From the NCBI GenBank assembly GCA_910585155.1, contig CAJUEC010000019.1:1-43251 (forward strand): a stretch of DNA of 43,251 bases. Direction: 5' to 3'. A program made the translations under genes and the position numbers. This DNA comes from an uncultured Oscillospiraceae bacterium (GTDB taxonomy: Bacteria; Bacillota; Clostridia; Oscillospirales; Oscillospiraceae). Positions within the stretch are counted from its first letter, which is position 1; each line of letters starts with the position of its first letter. This document shows, in pieces, positions 16,675-25,473 of the stretch. The notes beneath the pieces are model-generated. The model ran no database searches, was not told where the DNA came from, and saw nothing but the letters and a program-made list of their open reading frames with translations.

Positions 16675-17288
16675 AACAGAACAAGCTGTGGGAAAATTTT
16701 TATGCGGGAGACAGCCAGGTGTTTTATCCTTCAAAATTTGCCGAAAGCGTGCTTCCCTTGCTGGAACAGGGCGGCCAATTGCTGGATGTGGGCTGCGGAA
16801 ATGGTAGAGACAGTGTATATTTCGCCCAAAACGGCGTGGATGTGACAGCCATTGACCTAAGCCAAAAAGCAATTGCCGGCTTAAAAAGCAGAGCGCCATG
16901 TATTCGAGCCGTCTGTGACAATGTTCTTACGTCATCAGTTTTTGCCGCAGATGCCTTTGACTATATATATTCCCGCTTTTTTATTCATGCCCTGACAGAA
17001 AGCGAGCAGTCCCAGCTGTTGGAGCATTGTCTGCACTCTCTTCGGAGCGGAGGCCTGCTCTTGATCGAAACGCGGTGTGTAGAAGACGAACTATGTGGTG
17101 TGGGGGAGAGAATTTCCAAAACCGAATGGGCTGTGGATGGACATTACCGCCGTTTCATTGTTCCTGAGGAACTGGAAGCGCAGCTTGATGGGCTGGGTTT
17201 TAAACATATCCGCACGCTGAAGTCAAAAGGATTTGCGCCGCTTCACACAGCAGATCCCGTAATCCTGCGCATATTCGCTGAAAAATGA
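16665..17288 (+). CDS. class I SAM-dependent methyltransferase
   Basis: A 207-residue enzyme starting MRIEQNKLWENFYAG. The SAM-binding motif LLDVGCGNGRDS (39-50) and the acidic VTAIDLS strand are clear; the C-terminal strands are typical of small-molecule methyltransferases. The ATG at 16665 follows AAGGAGG and overlaps the previous stop by 10 bases. It is clearly lower in GC than its neighbours, which suggests separate acquisition. In this locus it could methylate the sugar or the amine of AEP (N-methyl-AEP is known in surface glycans), but the substrate is not evident. Confidence 0.83.
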   Translation: MRIEQNKLWENFYAGDSQVFYPSKFAESVLPLLEQGGQLLDVGCGNGRDSVYFAQNGVDVTAIDLSQKAIAGLKSRAPCIRAVCDNVLTSSVFAADAFDYIYSRFFIHALTESEQSQLLEHCLHSLRSGGLLLIETRCVEDELCGVGERISKTEWAVDGHYRRFIVPEELEAQLDGLGFKHIRTLKSKGFAPLHTADPVILRIFAEK

Positions 17289-18229
17289 TGAGAAAGAAGA
17301 GCATTAACCTGGACCAGGTTCTGCAGATAAGCCAACAGCTTATACTGCGCAGCTACGACTACTTATGGCTCCACACCATGCTGGAGCAGGCGGCAAACAC
17401 CCAGGTCTCCGGCTCCACCCTGATCACCGGCTCCTCTCACGCCCTCAACGGTATCCAGGAGAACTGCTGGAACAGCGCCTTCAACTGCTCCATGCACTCC
17501 CAGGACCTCTATTATGACTTCCTGTGCGCCCGCCGGGTGCTGGAGCGGGCGGCGGGGCGCTTTGCCCGGTGCTTCATCGTCATGGGCTACTACATTGCCT
17601 ACCAGGACCTGTCCCGAAGCAAGATCTCCCGGGAGACCATGATCGCCAACGTCTACTACCCGATTTTTCAAGATGGCCATCATTGGGAGCCGCCCCACAG
17701 CGGCTCCCAATGGGATGGGCTCGGGGAGATTCCCGAGCCCGTGAAGGCCCTCTGCCAGCAGGCGGCGGCGCAAAAGCTGCTGGAATACGGCACCTACTAT
17801 TCCGAGATCCGGCCCCGCGGGACCCTGTTCGACCTGAAGGGCCGCACCTGGGCGCAGGTATCCCAGGCGGAGCGCACTGCCATGGGCGCGGCCCGGGCGG
17901 CGGACCACAACAAACTGTTTCAGCACAGGGACAGTCTGGAGGAGAACAAGCAGATCCTGACGGAATTTGTGCGCTTCCTGTACCGGCATAACGTACAGCC
18001 CATCGTGGTGATCACGCCGTTCTCACCGGAGTATAACCGCTTCATCCTGCCGGACATGAGGGCGGGGGTGCTGGAGCTGCTGGACGCTGTGCCGGAGGAT
18101 GTCCACTTTGTGGACTTCAACCAGGCGGAGGGTCTGTTCACTCCGGCGGATTTTATGGACACGGACCACCTCAGCGCGGCAGGCGCAGAAAAGGTCAGCG
18201 GCATATTGGCGGAGCTGTTCGGGGCATAA
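17285..18229 (+). CDS. SGNH/GDSL-like protein
   Basis: A 314-residue protein with the outline of an SGNH hydrolase or acyltransferase: TLITGSSHAL (45-54), where Ser50/Ser51 could be the nucleophile, and DTDHLSAAGAEK near the C-terminus supplying the Asp and His. VVITPFSPEYN in between fits the central strand. No signal peptide or membrane helix, so it would act in the cytoplasm, possibly adding or removing an acyl group on the flagellin glycan. The ATG at 17285 overlaps the methyltransferase stop by four bases. It is the last gene of the plus-strand modification operon. Confidence 0.68.
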   Translation: MMRKKSINLDQVLQISQQLILRSYDYLWLHTMLEQAANTQVSGSTLITGSSHALNGIQENCWNSAFNCSMHSQDLYYDFLCARRVLERAAGRFARCFIVMGYYIAYQDLSRSKISRETMIANVYYPIFQDGHHWEPPHSGSQWDGLGEIPEPVKALCQQAAAQKLLEYGTYYSEIRPRGTLFDLKGRTWAQVSQAERTAMGAARAADHNKLFQHRDSLEENKQILTEFVRFLYRHNVQPIVVITPFSPEYNRFILPDMRAGVLELLDAVPEDVHFVDFNQAEGLFTPADFMDTDHLSAAGAEKVSGILAELFGA

Positions 18230-18258
18230 ATCGGGCTGCCAAATCGGCCTCAAGTTTC

Positions 18259-18287
18259 TTGTATTTTTCGGGAAAATATCGTATGAT
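18259..18287 (+). promoter_or_regulatory. promoter of the nucleoside kinase gene
   Basis: TTGTAT (18259-18264), 17-bp spacer, TATGAT (18282-18287), about 70 bp upstream of the start codon. Confidence 0.75.
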
Positions 18288-18358
18288 AAATATGGGCCGG
18301 GGAGGGTCCGGCCAGCCGGCGCCTTTCCCGCGCAATGAAACATAGAGGAGGCCATCCG

Positions 18359-20026
18359 ATGGAAGAAAAGAGAATGATACAGGTCACTGTGGATGGGGCG
18401 CAGTACGCCTATCCCCACAAAACCCCCTACCGCGCCATTGCGGCGGATTTTCAGGACCGCTATTCCTGCGACATTCTGCTGGTCAACCAGAACGGGAAGC
18501 TCTGCGAGCTCCACAAGGTTCTGGACCGGGACTGCACCCTGAAGATGGTCACCGCCCAAGACAGGCCGGGCATCCAGACCTATGAGCGCAGCGCGGTCTT
18601 TCTGATGCTCAAGGCTTTTTACGATGTGGTGGGCGCGGAGAACATGGAGCGCATCTCGGTGGAGTACTCCCTCAGCAGCGCCCTCTTTTTCCTCGCCCGG
18701 GGCAGCTTCACCCTGGACCAGGCCCTGCTGGACCGGGTGGAGGCCCGGATGCGGGAGCTGTCCGCCCAGGCTCTGCCCATTGAGAAGCGCTCTGTCAGCA
18801 CCGACGACGCCATGGAGCTCTTCCGCCAGGCCAAGCTGGTCCACAAGGCCCAGCTGCTCAGCTTCCGGATCAACTCCCACGTCAACGTCTACTCCCTGGA
18901 CGGCTTCGTGGACTACTTCTACGGCTATATGGTGCCGGACACCGGCTATATCCGGTGCTTCGGTCTGGAGCTGTTTGAAAACGGCTTCGTCCTGCGCCTG
19001 CCCACCCAGAAGAACCCCAATCAGCTGGGGGACTTCCGGCCCTCCAAAAAGGTGTTCCGGGAGCTGTACGCCTCCACCCTCCGCTCACAGGCGCTCAGTG
19101 CCTCCAATGTGGCGGAGCTGAACACCATCATCTCCCAGGGGGGCGCCACACCGCTGGTCCTGGCCCACGAGGCCATGATGGAGAAAAAGATCGGCGACAT
19201 CGCCGCCCAGATCGCCGCCGGCCCCAAGGTGCGCTTTGTCATGATCGCGGGGCCCTCCTCCTCCGGCAAGACCACCTTCTCCCACCGGCTGTCCACCCAG
19301 CTGCGGGCCTGCGGCCTGCGGCCCCACGCCATCGCCACCGACAACTATTTCAAAAACCGGGAGGACACCCCCCGGGACGAAAACGGCCAGTACGACTTTG
19401 AGGGCCTGGGGGCCATGGATGTGGAGCAGTTCAACCGGGACATGGCCCGGCTGCTCAACGGCGAGACGGTGGATATGCCCACCTACAACTTCAAGCGGGG
19501 CGCCCGGGAGTATAACGGAAACCTCCTCACCCTGGGTGAGGGGGACGTGCTGGTGATCGAGGGCATCCACTGCCTCAACGACCAGTTCACCTACACCCTG
19601 CCCCGGGAGAGCAAGTATAAGATCTACATCAGCTGCCTCACCACGCTGAACGTGGACGACCATAACCGCATTCCCACCACCGACGCCCGCCTGCTGCGGC
19701 GGATCGAGCGGGACGCCCGGACCCGGGGCTACAGCGCCCAGGCCACCATCAAAATGTGGCCCTCCGTTCGGCGGGGGGAGGAGAACAACATCTTCCCCTT
19801 CCAGGACAACGCGGACATGATCTTCAACTCGGCACTGATCTATGAGACGGCCCTGCTGAAGCCCTACGTGCAGCCCCTGCTCTTCGGCGTCCCCCGGGAC
19901 AGCGAGGAGTACATAGAGGCCAAGCGGCTGCTGAAGTTCCTGAACTATTTCCTGCCCATTCCAGCGGACAACATCCCCAAAACCTCCCTGATGCGGGAGT
20001 TCATCGGCGGGGGCTGCTATGGCTGA
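18359..20026 (+). CDS. nucleoside kinase (uridine kinase-like) with N-terminal TGS/ThrRS-like region
   Basis: A 555-residue protein. The first ~60 residues resemble a TGS domain and the next ~200 a threonyl-tRNA-synthetase second additional domain; the C-terminal ~280 form a uridine kinase-like P-loop kinase with Walker A GPSSSGKTTFSHRL and the substrate loop ATDNYF. This fusion is common in Clostridia and is usually annotated as a nucleoside or phosphoribulokinase-type kinase. The ATG at 18359 follows AGAGGAGG; an upstream ATG in frame lacks a ribosome site. It has its own promoter, so it is probably a housekeeping gene that lies within the locus by chance, although a pyrimidine nucleoside kinase could support CTP supply. 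Confidence 0.85.
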   Translation: MEEKRMIQVTVDGAQYAYPHKTPYRAIAADFQDRYSCDILLVNQNGKLCELHKVLDRDCTLKMVTAQDRPGIQTYERSAVFLMLKAFYDVVGAENMERISVEYSLSSALFFLARGSFTLDQALLDRVEARMRELSAQALPIEKRSVSTDDAMELFRQAKLVHKAQLLSFRINSHVNVYSLDGFVDYFYGYMVPDTGYIRCFGLELFENGFVLRLPTQKNPNQLGDFRPSKKVFRELYASTLRSQALSASNVAELNTIISQGGATPLVLAHEAMMEKKIGDIAAQIAAGPKVRFVMIAGPSSSGKTTFSHRLSTQLRACGLRPHAIATDNYFKNREDTPRDENGQYDFEGLGAMDVEQFNRDMARLLNGETVDMPTYNFKRGAREYNGNLLTLGEGDVLVIEGIHCLNDQFTYTLPRESKYKIYISCLTTLNVDDHNRIPTTDARLLRRIERDARTRGYSAQATIKMWPSVRRGEENNIFPFQDNADMIFNSALIYETALLKPYVQPLLFGVPRDSEEYIEAKRLLKFLNYFLPIPADNIPKTSLMREFIGGGCYG

Positions 20027-20030
20027 GGCG

Positions 20031-20100
20031 GCTGAACAGAAGTCCATGCTTCTGTTCAGCCTGTGCGGCGCGTAGGCGCCGCACAGGCCGCGAGGCGGCC
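20031..20100. repeat. three perfect palindromes in tandem
   Basis: GCTGAACAGAAG-TCCATG-CTTCTGTTCAGC (20031-20060), CTGTGCGGCG-CGTAGG-CGCCGCACAG (20061-20086) and GGCCGC-GAG-GCGGCC (20086-20100) follow one another almost without gaps. No T-run follows. The GCTGAACAGAA arm recurs at 30601-30611. Confidence 0.7.
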
Positions 20101-20128
20101 CCGCCGCAGGCTTCACCGTCAGCACAAA

Positions 20129-20161
20129 GGACCCGGTCTGACCGCCAGTCAGACCGGGTCC
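20129..20161. terminator. bidirectional terminator between convergent operons
   Basis: Perfect 14-bp stem GGACCCGGTCTGAC / GTCAGACCGGGTCC, loop CGCCA, with pyrimidine-rich flanks. It separates the kinase gene from the convergent PHP gene. Confidence 0.85.
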
Positions 20162-20169
20162 CTCCTATT

Positions 20170-20991
20170 TCAGCGCTCCAGCAGCCACTCCAGCTCCAAA
20201 TCCAGCGCCGCCAGCTGGATATCCGGCTTCACCCGTTCCCCGTGAAAGTCACTGCCGCCGGTGGCGTGGAGCCGGTACTGTTCCGCCAGATGGAGATACC
20301 ACGCCTGCTGTTCCGGGGTGTACTTCGGATAATGGCACTCAATGGCATCCAGCCCCCAGCCCTTGAGCCGCTTCACCAGCGCCTCCAGCTCCCCGTCCGG
20401 CAGCCCCATTTGATAGGGGTGGGCCAGGGACACCTTCCCGCCGGCGGCATGGATGGCCTCCACACAGGTGCGGGCGTCCGCCTTGAACCGCTTTACCCTC
20501 TGCCGGAACTCCTCCGTATCCAGGTAGCGGTCAAAGGCCTCCCGGTTTGTGGCAGCATACCCCCGCCGCACCATCACCTGGGCGAAGTGGGGCCGGGCGA
20601 TGACCTCGCCCCCCGCCAGCTCCTCCACCTCCGCCAGGTCGATGTCCACGCCCTTTTGGCGCAGAAAGTCCACAATCCTATATTTTCGCTCATCCCGGCC
20701 CGCCCGGAATTTCTCGCACAGCCGGGCCAGCTCGGTTTCCCCGTCCCGGAACCCGTAGCCCAGGATATGAAAATTGGGGTGCTCCTTGGCGCTCAGCTCC
20801 ACCCCCCGGATGACACGCAGGCCCAGCTCCGCCCCGGCGGCCATGGCCTCGTCCACCCCGGCGATGGTGTCATGGTCGGTAACGGCCAGCACCTGCAGCC
20901 CCTTCTCCCCCGCCAGCTCCACCAGCTGCCTGGGCAGGTACTGCCCGTCCGAGGCGGCGGTGTGGGTGTGGAGGTCGCACAGCACGCTCAT
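20170..20991 (-). CDS. PHP-domain phosphoesterase
   Basis: A 273-residue metal-dependent phosphoesterase: DLHTHTAASDG at the N-terminus, VTDHDT, GVELSA, SLAHP and GSDFH supply the usual metal-binding His/Asp/Glu set of the YciV/TrpH-like PHP family. Some of these hydrolyse 3',5'-bisphosphonucleotides such as pAp. That fits the operon, which also encodes an APS-kinase-like protein and a sulfotransferase-like protein: sulfotransfer from PAPS leaves pAp. The ATG at 20991 overlaps the decarboxylase stop (ATGA); longer readings run into that gene. It is the last gene of the minus-strand operon. The substrate is an inference. Confidence 0.83.
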   Translation of the reverse strand: MSVLCDLHTHTAASDGQYLPRQLVELAGEKGLQVLAVTDHDTIAGVDEAMAAGAELGLRVIRGVELSAKEHPNFHILGYGFRDGETELARLCEKFRAGRDERKYRIVDFLRQKGVDIDLAEVEELAGGEVIARPHFAQVMVRRGYAATNREAFDRYLDTEEFRQRVKRFKADARTCVEAIHAAGGKVSLAHPYQMGLPDGELEALVKRLKGWGLDAIECHYPKYTPEQQAWYLHLAEQYRLHATGGSDFHGERVKPDIQLAALDLELEWLLER

Positions 20992-22112
20992 GCCTGGCTC
21001 TCCAGCGCGGCCATGAAGGCCGCCTTGTTCTCCTGCGGGGTGGTGGTGGGCCGGCCCAGGTCGTCCCGGGCCCCCAGGGCGCACTTCACCTCGATGAGGG
21101 TGAGCTGTTTGGCCTCCTTCGCCGCCGCCAGCGCCCGTTCCAGCTCTGACCGGCTGTTCACGGACACCGCGCCGGGGTAGCCGCAGGCCCGGGCGATGGC
21201 GGGCAGGTCCAGCAGGCCCGCCACGGTGGGCAGGCCGCCCACGGACTCGTGGGCCTCGTTATTCAGCACCACGTGGACCAGGTTGGCGGGTCTGCTGGCC
21301 CCAATGAGGGCCATGGCCCCCAGATGCATCAGCGCCGCGCCGTCCCCATCCAGGCACCACACCCGGCGGTGGGGCTTTTGCAGGGCGATGCCCAGCGCGA
21401 TGGACGAGCTGTGGCCCATGGAGCCCACGGTGAGGAAGTCGCGGCCATGGCCCTGCCCCCGGCCCTCCCGTAGCTCGTACACCTCCCGGCTGGCCTTGCC
21501 TGTGGTGGACACCACCGGGTCGTCCCCGGCGGCCGCCAGGACCTGCCCAATCGCCTCCTCCCGGGACATGGGGTGGGCATTGCCGTAAACGGTCTTCCCG
21601 CTGTACTCCAGCGCGCCCTTGCGCACCACAAACGCCGCCTGCCTGCCCTGGGCCAGCAGGGCGCGGTACCCGTCCAGCCTGGCCTTTACCTGATCCTCCG
21701 TGGTGGTTTTGCCGATGACAAAGGCGGGGATATCCAGATTTTCCAGCAGGGGCAGGGTGATCTCCCCCTGGAACACATGCTGGGGCTCGTCGTGCACCCC
21801 CGGCTCCCCACGCCAGCCCACAATGAACAGGCAGGGGATGCCGTATACCTTCTCATTCAGCAGGGAGGCCGCCGGGTTGACGATATTCCCCAGCCCGCTG
21901 TTTTGCAGGTACACCACCGGCACCTTTCCCGTGGCCAGGTGATACCCCGCCGCCAGCGCCGCGGCGTTCCCCTCGTTGGCCGCGATGATGTGGTGGGCGG
22001 GGTCGGAGCCATATCGGTCCATCAGATAATTACACAGCGCCTTCAGCTGGGAATCCGGCACGCCGGCGTAAAAATCCGCCCCCAAAAGCCCCACAAAATC
22101 TTCGATCTTCAA
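20988..22112 (-). CDS. aepY: phosphonopyruvate decarboxylase
   Basis: ThDP-dependent enzyme that decarboxylates 3-phosphonopyruvate to phosphonoacetaldehyde, the irreversible step that drives phosphonate synthesis. The ~374-residue protein has the N-terminal FYAGVPDSQLK and NEGNAAALAAGY blocks of this family and the ThDP/Mg motif GDGAALMHLGAMA ... VVLNNEAHESVGG in its second half. The start is a TTG: the one at 22112 has GGAGG eight bases upstream, while another TTG two codons earlier is too close to the ribosome site. It sits between the PEP mutase gene, which makes its substrate, and the PHP gene. Confidence 0.93.
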   Translation of the reverse strand: MKIEDFVGLLGADFYAGVPDSQLKALCNYLMDRYGSDPAHHIIAANEGNAAALAAGYHLATGKVPVVYLQNSGLGNIVNPAASLLNEKVYGIPCLFIVGWRGEPGVHDEPQHVFQGEITLPLLENLDIPAFVIGKTTTEDQVKARLDGYRALLAQGRQAAFVVRKGALEYSGKTVYGNAHPMSREEAIGQVLAAAGDDPVVSTTGKASREVYELREGRGQGHGRDFLTVGSMGHSSSIALGIALQKPHRRVWCLDGDGAALMHLGAMALIGASRPANLVHVVLNNEAHESVGGLPTVAGLLDLPAIARACGYPGAVSVNSRSELERALAAAKEAKQLTLIEVKCALGARDDLGRPTTTPQENKAAFMAALESQA

Positions 22113-22136
22113 AGGCAAGCCCTCCCTCTGTCTGTT

Positions 22137-23432
22137 TTACAGCTCATCAATCAGGGTAATGATCTCCTTGATGGGCAGCAGCCGCTCATCCACCTCCTTG
22201 GCCCGGTGGCAGCGCAGGATGTCCTCCGCCGTTTTCTGCATGGCGGGAAACGCGCTGCGGGTGAGCTGGTTGGCATAGATGACGATATTCACCCCATGGG
22301 CGGCCAGCTCCTCCTCCGTGATGGCGTTGAAGGAGGTGGGAACCACCACAATGGGGGTGGTCTTGTCCCCCTGCCGGAAGCGATCGCAGAACTCCAAAAT
22401 TTCGGCGGGGTCCTTTTTGCGGCTGTGGATCATGATACCATCCGCGCCCGCTTTTGTAAAGGCTTCGGCCCGCTCCAGCGCGTCCTCCATCCCCCGCTCC
22501 AGGATCAGGCTCTCGATACGGGCGATGATCATGAAGTCGTCGGTGAGCTGGGCCCGCTTCCCGGCGCGGATTTTTTCACTGAAGCTCTGAATATCATCCT
22601 GCGTCTGCTCCACCTCGGTGCCGAACAGGCTGTTCTTCTTCAGGCCCTTCTTGTCCTCAATAATCACGGCGGACACGCCCATGCGCTCCAGTGTGCGCAC
22701 ATTGTACACAAAGTGCTCCGCCAGCCCGCCCGTATCCCCATCCAGGATGATGGGCTTGGTGGTAACCTCCATGATATCGTCAATGGTGCGCAGCCGGGAG
22801 GACAGGTCCACCAGCTCAATGTCCGGCTTGCCCTTCGCCGTGCTGTCGCACAGGCTGCTCACCCACATGGCGTCGAACTGGTCCAACCGGCCGTCCTGCG
22901 CCACCACGGTCTTTTCCGCGATCAGGCCTGTCAGGCCGCTGTGGGTCTCGATGGCCTTCACCACCGGGCACAGCCCGATGAGCTGGCGCAGCCGGCGGCG
23001 GCGGTATTCCGGCATGGCCAGCTTTTCCCGCAGCTGCCGGTCCACCTTTCTGACCTGCTCGCTGCTGGTATAGGGCACCTCGATGAGCGTGCTGCCCATG
23101 GCCTCCAGCCCTTGCAGCACCCGGGCGCGGATGGCCGACTCCGGCCCCGTTTTCCAGTTGTCGCCATGGACAACGTAGTCCGGGCGGAGCAGCGAGAGTA
23201 TGTCCTCATAAAAGATATCGTCCTGAATGACGACATTGTTAACCCCCTCCAGCCGGCGGTAGAGCCGAACCCGCTCCTCCTGGGAGATGGTGGGAAAGCG
23301 GTTGTAGCGGATGAGGGCCCGGTCGGACAGCGCGCCCACGATGACCTGGCCATAGCGCTGTGCCTCCCGGATGATGTTCAGATGTCCTTCATGGATGACC
23401 TCGGTGCAGAAGCAGGTATATACAGTTTTCAT
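22137..23432 (-). CDS. aepX: phosphoenolpyruvate mutase with N-terminal cytidylyltransferase domain
   Basis: Forms the C-P bond by turning phosphoenolpyruvate into phosphonopyruvate. Residues ~1-135 are a TagD/RfaE-like nucleotidyltransferase (HEGH at 14-17, ISQEERVRLY at 49-58). Residues ~150-431 are the mutase, with DGDTGG (231-236) and EDKKGLKKNS (259-268), the signature that separates PEP mutases from isocitrate-lyase-type relatives. The fusion itself is known in phosphonate loci. The ATG at 23432 follows a GGGGGGAG ribosome site. With the genes on either side it completes the route to AEP. The fused domain and the separate cytidylyltransferase give this operon two possible activating domains. 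Confidence 0.95.
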   Translation of the reverse strand: MKTVYTCFCTEVIHEGHLNIIREAQRYGQVIVGALSDRALIRYNRFPTISQEERVRLYRRLEGVNNVVIQDDIFYEDILSLLRPDYVVHGDNWKTGPESAIRARVLQGLEAMGSTLIEVPYTSSEQVRKVDRQLREKLAMPEYRRRRLRQLIGLCPVVKAIETHSGLTGLIAEKTVVAQDGRLDQFDAMWVSSLCDSTAKGKPDIELVDLSSRLRTIDDIMEVTTKPIILDGDTGGLAEHFVYNVRTLERMGVSAVIIEDKKGLKKNSLFGTEVEQTQDDIQSFSEKIRAGKRAQLTDDFMIIARIESLILERGMEDALERAEAFTKAGADGIMIHSRKKDPAEILEFCDRFRQGDKTTPIVVVPTSFNAITEEELAAHGVNIVIYANQLTRSAFPAMQKTAEDILRCHRAKEVDERLLPIKEIITLIDEL

Positions 23433-23445
23433 CGCGCTCCCCCCC

Positions 23446-24576
23446 TCAATCGCCGTACCGCACGGGCACAGCCACGCCGCACTGGTCCAAGGCCTGACGG
23501 AACACCTGGAAAAAGGCCTCTACGTCCGGCGCGTCGATGGCCCCCAGGGCGCACAGGCGGAAGGTGCCCGCCGTGCCCACCTTGCCGGGGTAGATGGTAA
23601 AGCCCCGGGCATAGCAGTAGTCGTGCACCTTCTGAAAATCCCAGCTGGGATCGTCTGGATTGCGCACTGCCGCCACAAGGCCCGCCTGCCAGTCCCGGCG
23701 GATGGTCTCCCGGAAGCCCAGGGCCTCCAGCCCCACGTGGATGGCCTCAAAGGCCCGGGTGTGGCGTTCCCACTTGGCCCGCTCCCCCTCCGCCCAGTAC
23801 TCCCTCATGGCCTGGATGGCGGCGTACACCGTCTGCACCGGGGGGGTGAACTCCATCTCGCCGGTGCGCTCAAAGCAGTCATACTGGCGGAACAGGTTGG
23901 CGTAGTAGGAGCGGCGGGGGTAGTCCCTGGAGGCCTCGATGATATCCCGCCGCCCGATGACAAAGGACAGCCCCGTCATGGCCATCAGCCCCTTCTGGGC
24001 GGAGGCCATGCAGACGTCCATGTTTTCCGCCTCGATTTCAATGGGCCGCATGGCATACGTGCTGATGGTGTCCACAACGGAAATCGCGCCATACCGATGG
24101 GCCAGCGCCCCGATCTCTCCGATGGGATTGAGCAGGCCGGTGCCGGTTTCATTGTGGGTGGTATATACCAGAGCGATGTCCGGGTTCTCCCGGAGCGTCC
24201 GCTCAATCTCCTCCAGGCAGGGGGGCTGGTTATACGGGAATTTCAAATCAATATGCGGCAGGCCGTAGTGCCGGCAGATATCCGCCGCCCGGCCGCTGTA
24301 GGCGCCGTTGTTGACGATCAGCGCCCGCCTGCCCTCCGGCAGGAGGGAGTTGAGACACACGTCCATGCACAGCGTGCCGGAGCCGCAGAACAGCACCGCG
24401 GTATGCTTTTTCGGGTCTCCGTGGACCACCCGGACCAGATCCTCCCGCAGGCCCGCCATCTGGGCGGCGAACTCCCTCTCCCGCGGACAGATGTCCGGCA
24501 CAACCTGGGCCAGCTTCACGGTGTCCGTGGTGGTGGCGGGCCCCGGGTTGAGGAGAATATTCCGTTTGATATCCAT
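23446..24576 (-). CDS. 2-aminoethylphosphonate--pyruvate transaminase
   Basis: PLP enzyme of fold type I that interconverts phosphonoacetaldehyde and AEP. The 376-residue protein starts MDIKRNILLNPGPATTTDTVK, the hallmark of this family, and has CGSGT for the cofactor phosphate, D169 in VVDTIS and the PLP Lys195 in SAQKGL. The start is the ATG at 24576 behind AGGAGG. In this operon it runs in the biosynthetic direction, because the two enzymes before it make phosphonoacetaldehyde and no phosphonatase is present. The cytidylyltransferase gene ends 16 bases upstream. Confidence 0.94.
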   Translation of the reverse strand: MDIKRNILLNPGPATTTDTVKLAQVVPDICPREREFAAQMAGLREDLVRVVHGDPKKHTAVLFCGSGTLCMDVCLNSLLPEGRRALIVNNGAYSGRAADICRHYGLPHIDLKFPYNQPPCLEEIERTLRENPDIALVYTTHNETGTGLLNPIGEIGALAHRYGAISVVDTISTYAMRPIEIEAENMDVCMASAQKGLMAMTGLSFVIGRRDIIEASRDYPRRSYYANLFRQYDCFERTGEMEFTPPVQTVYAAIQAMREYWAEGERAKWERHTRAFEAIHVGLEALGFRETIRRDWQAGLVAAVRNPDDPSWDFQKVHDYCYARGFTIYPGKVGTAGTFRLCALGAIDAPDVEAFFQVFRQALDQCGVAVPVRYGD

Positions 24577-24592
24577 GCAGATTCCTCCTGGT

Positions 24593-25459
24593 TCAGCCAA
24601 TGTCATAGCTTTTGTCGTAGGCCTTCAATTCGCGGAAGGTGTCAATCTCGGTGACGTCCCCGTCCCGGCAGGGGCGGACTTCCACCCGGTAGTTCTCCCG
24701 GCGGAACACCAATGGCACCTGCTCCCAATAGCGCTCCCGTCCGCCGGGCTGCTGGTAGACCTCCGGCAAATCCCGGGCCAGCTTCTCCCCGTCCGGCCCG
24801 TCCCAATAGGAGATGCCCACCATCTGCCAGCAGTCCTCGCCGCCGATCTTCTCCTCCGTGATTACGCCGCCGGACACCTCAAAGCACCAGTCATCCGTCT
24901 GTGCCTTGGGAATGGCCAAAAAGTTGGACACATACTGATAAGGCCGGATGAGCTGCGGGTTTGACAGCACCAGATCGGCCTCCAGCACATAGGCGCTGGA
25001 CAGCAGATGCCGGGCGCACAGGGCGGAGGAGATGTTGTTGGTCTCGTTGTAGATGGGGTTTTCCAGAAAGCGGATCATGGGATACTGGTAGAGCAGCTGG
25101 TCAAACTGCTCCGCCAGGTAGCCCCGGACCAGGTAGATTTCTTCGATTCCGGCGGCCAGGCAGGCGTCCAGCAGGCTGTCGATGATGCGCCTGCCGTGGA
25201 CCCGCACCAGGGGCTTGGGGGTGTTGAAGGTGATGGGGGCCAGGCGGCTGCCGAAGCCGGCGGCCAGAAACACCGCCCGCTTCACGCGGTAGAGCTCCAT
25301 GGCCGCCCGCCCCGCCGGGGTGGGCCCGCCGCCGGAGAGCAGCCCCATCGCCTCCAGCTCCCGGGCCGCGGCGGTGTTCGGCGCGGGGGCGGGGCCGCCA
25401 ATGGGAGCGAGCAGCTCCAGCAGCATTTCAAACTGCGGTCTGGTCAGTGTGTGCGGCAT
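24593..25459 (-). CDS. nucleotidyltransferase, probable CTP:AEP cytidylyltransferase
   Basis: A 288-residue protein. Residues ~1-58 look like a small winged-helix domain; from 60 on it is a LicC/PntC-like nucleotidyltransferase with LAAGFGSRLAPIT (65-77), the following K82, a NETNNISSAL block and a metal-binding LEADL. LicC makes CDP-choline; PntC-type enzymes make CMP-AEP and are encoded with or fused to AEP transaminases, exactly the neighbour here. So the likely product is CMP-AEP, the activated phosphonate for transfer to a glycan. The start is the ATG at 25459 behind GGGGGGAG; an earlier GTG is less likely. Confidence 0.85.
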   Translation of the reverse strand: MPHTLTRPQFEMLLELLAPIGGPAPAPNTAAARELEAMGLLSGGGPTPAGRAAMELYRVKRAVFLAAGFGSRLAPITFNTPKPLVRVHGRRIIDSLLDACLAAGIEEIYLVRGYLAEQFDQLLYQYPMIRFLENPIYNETNNISSALCARHLLSSAYVLEADLVLSNPQLIRPYQYVSNFLAIPKAQTDDWCFEVSGGVITEEKIGGEDCWQMVGISYWDGPDGEKLARDLPEVYQQPGGRERYWEQVPLVFRRENYRVEVRPCRDGDVTEIDTFRELKAYDKSYDIG

Positions 25460-25473
25460 CGAGCACTCCCCCC

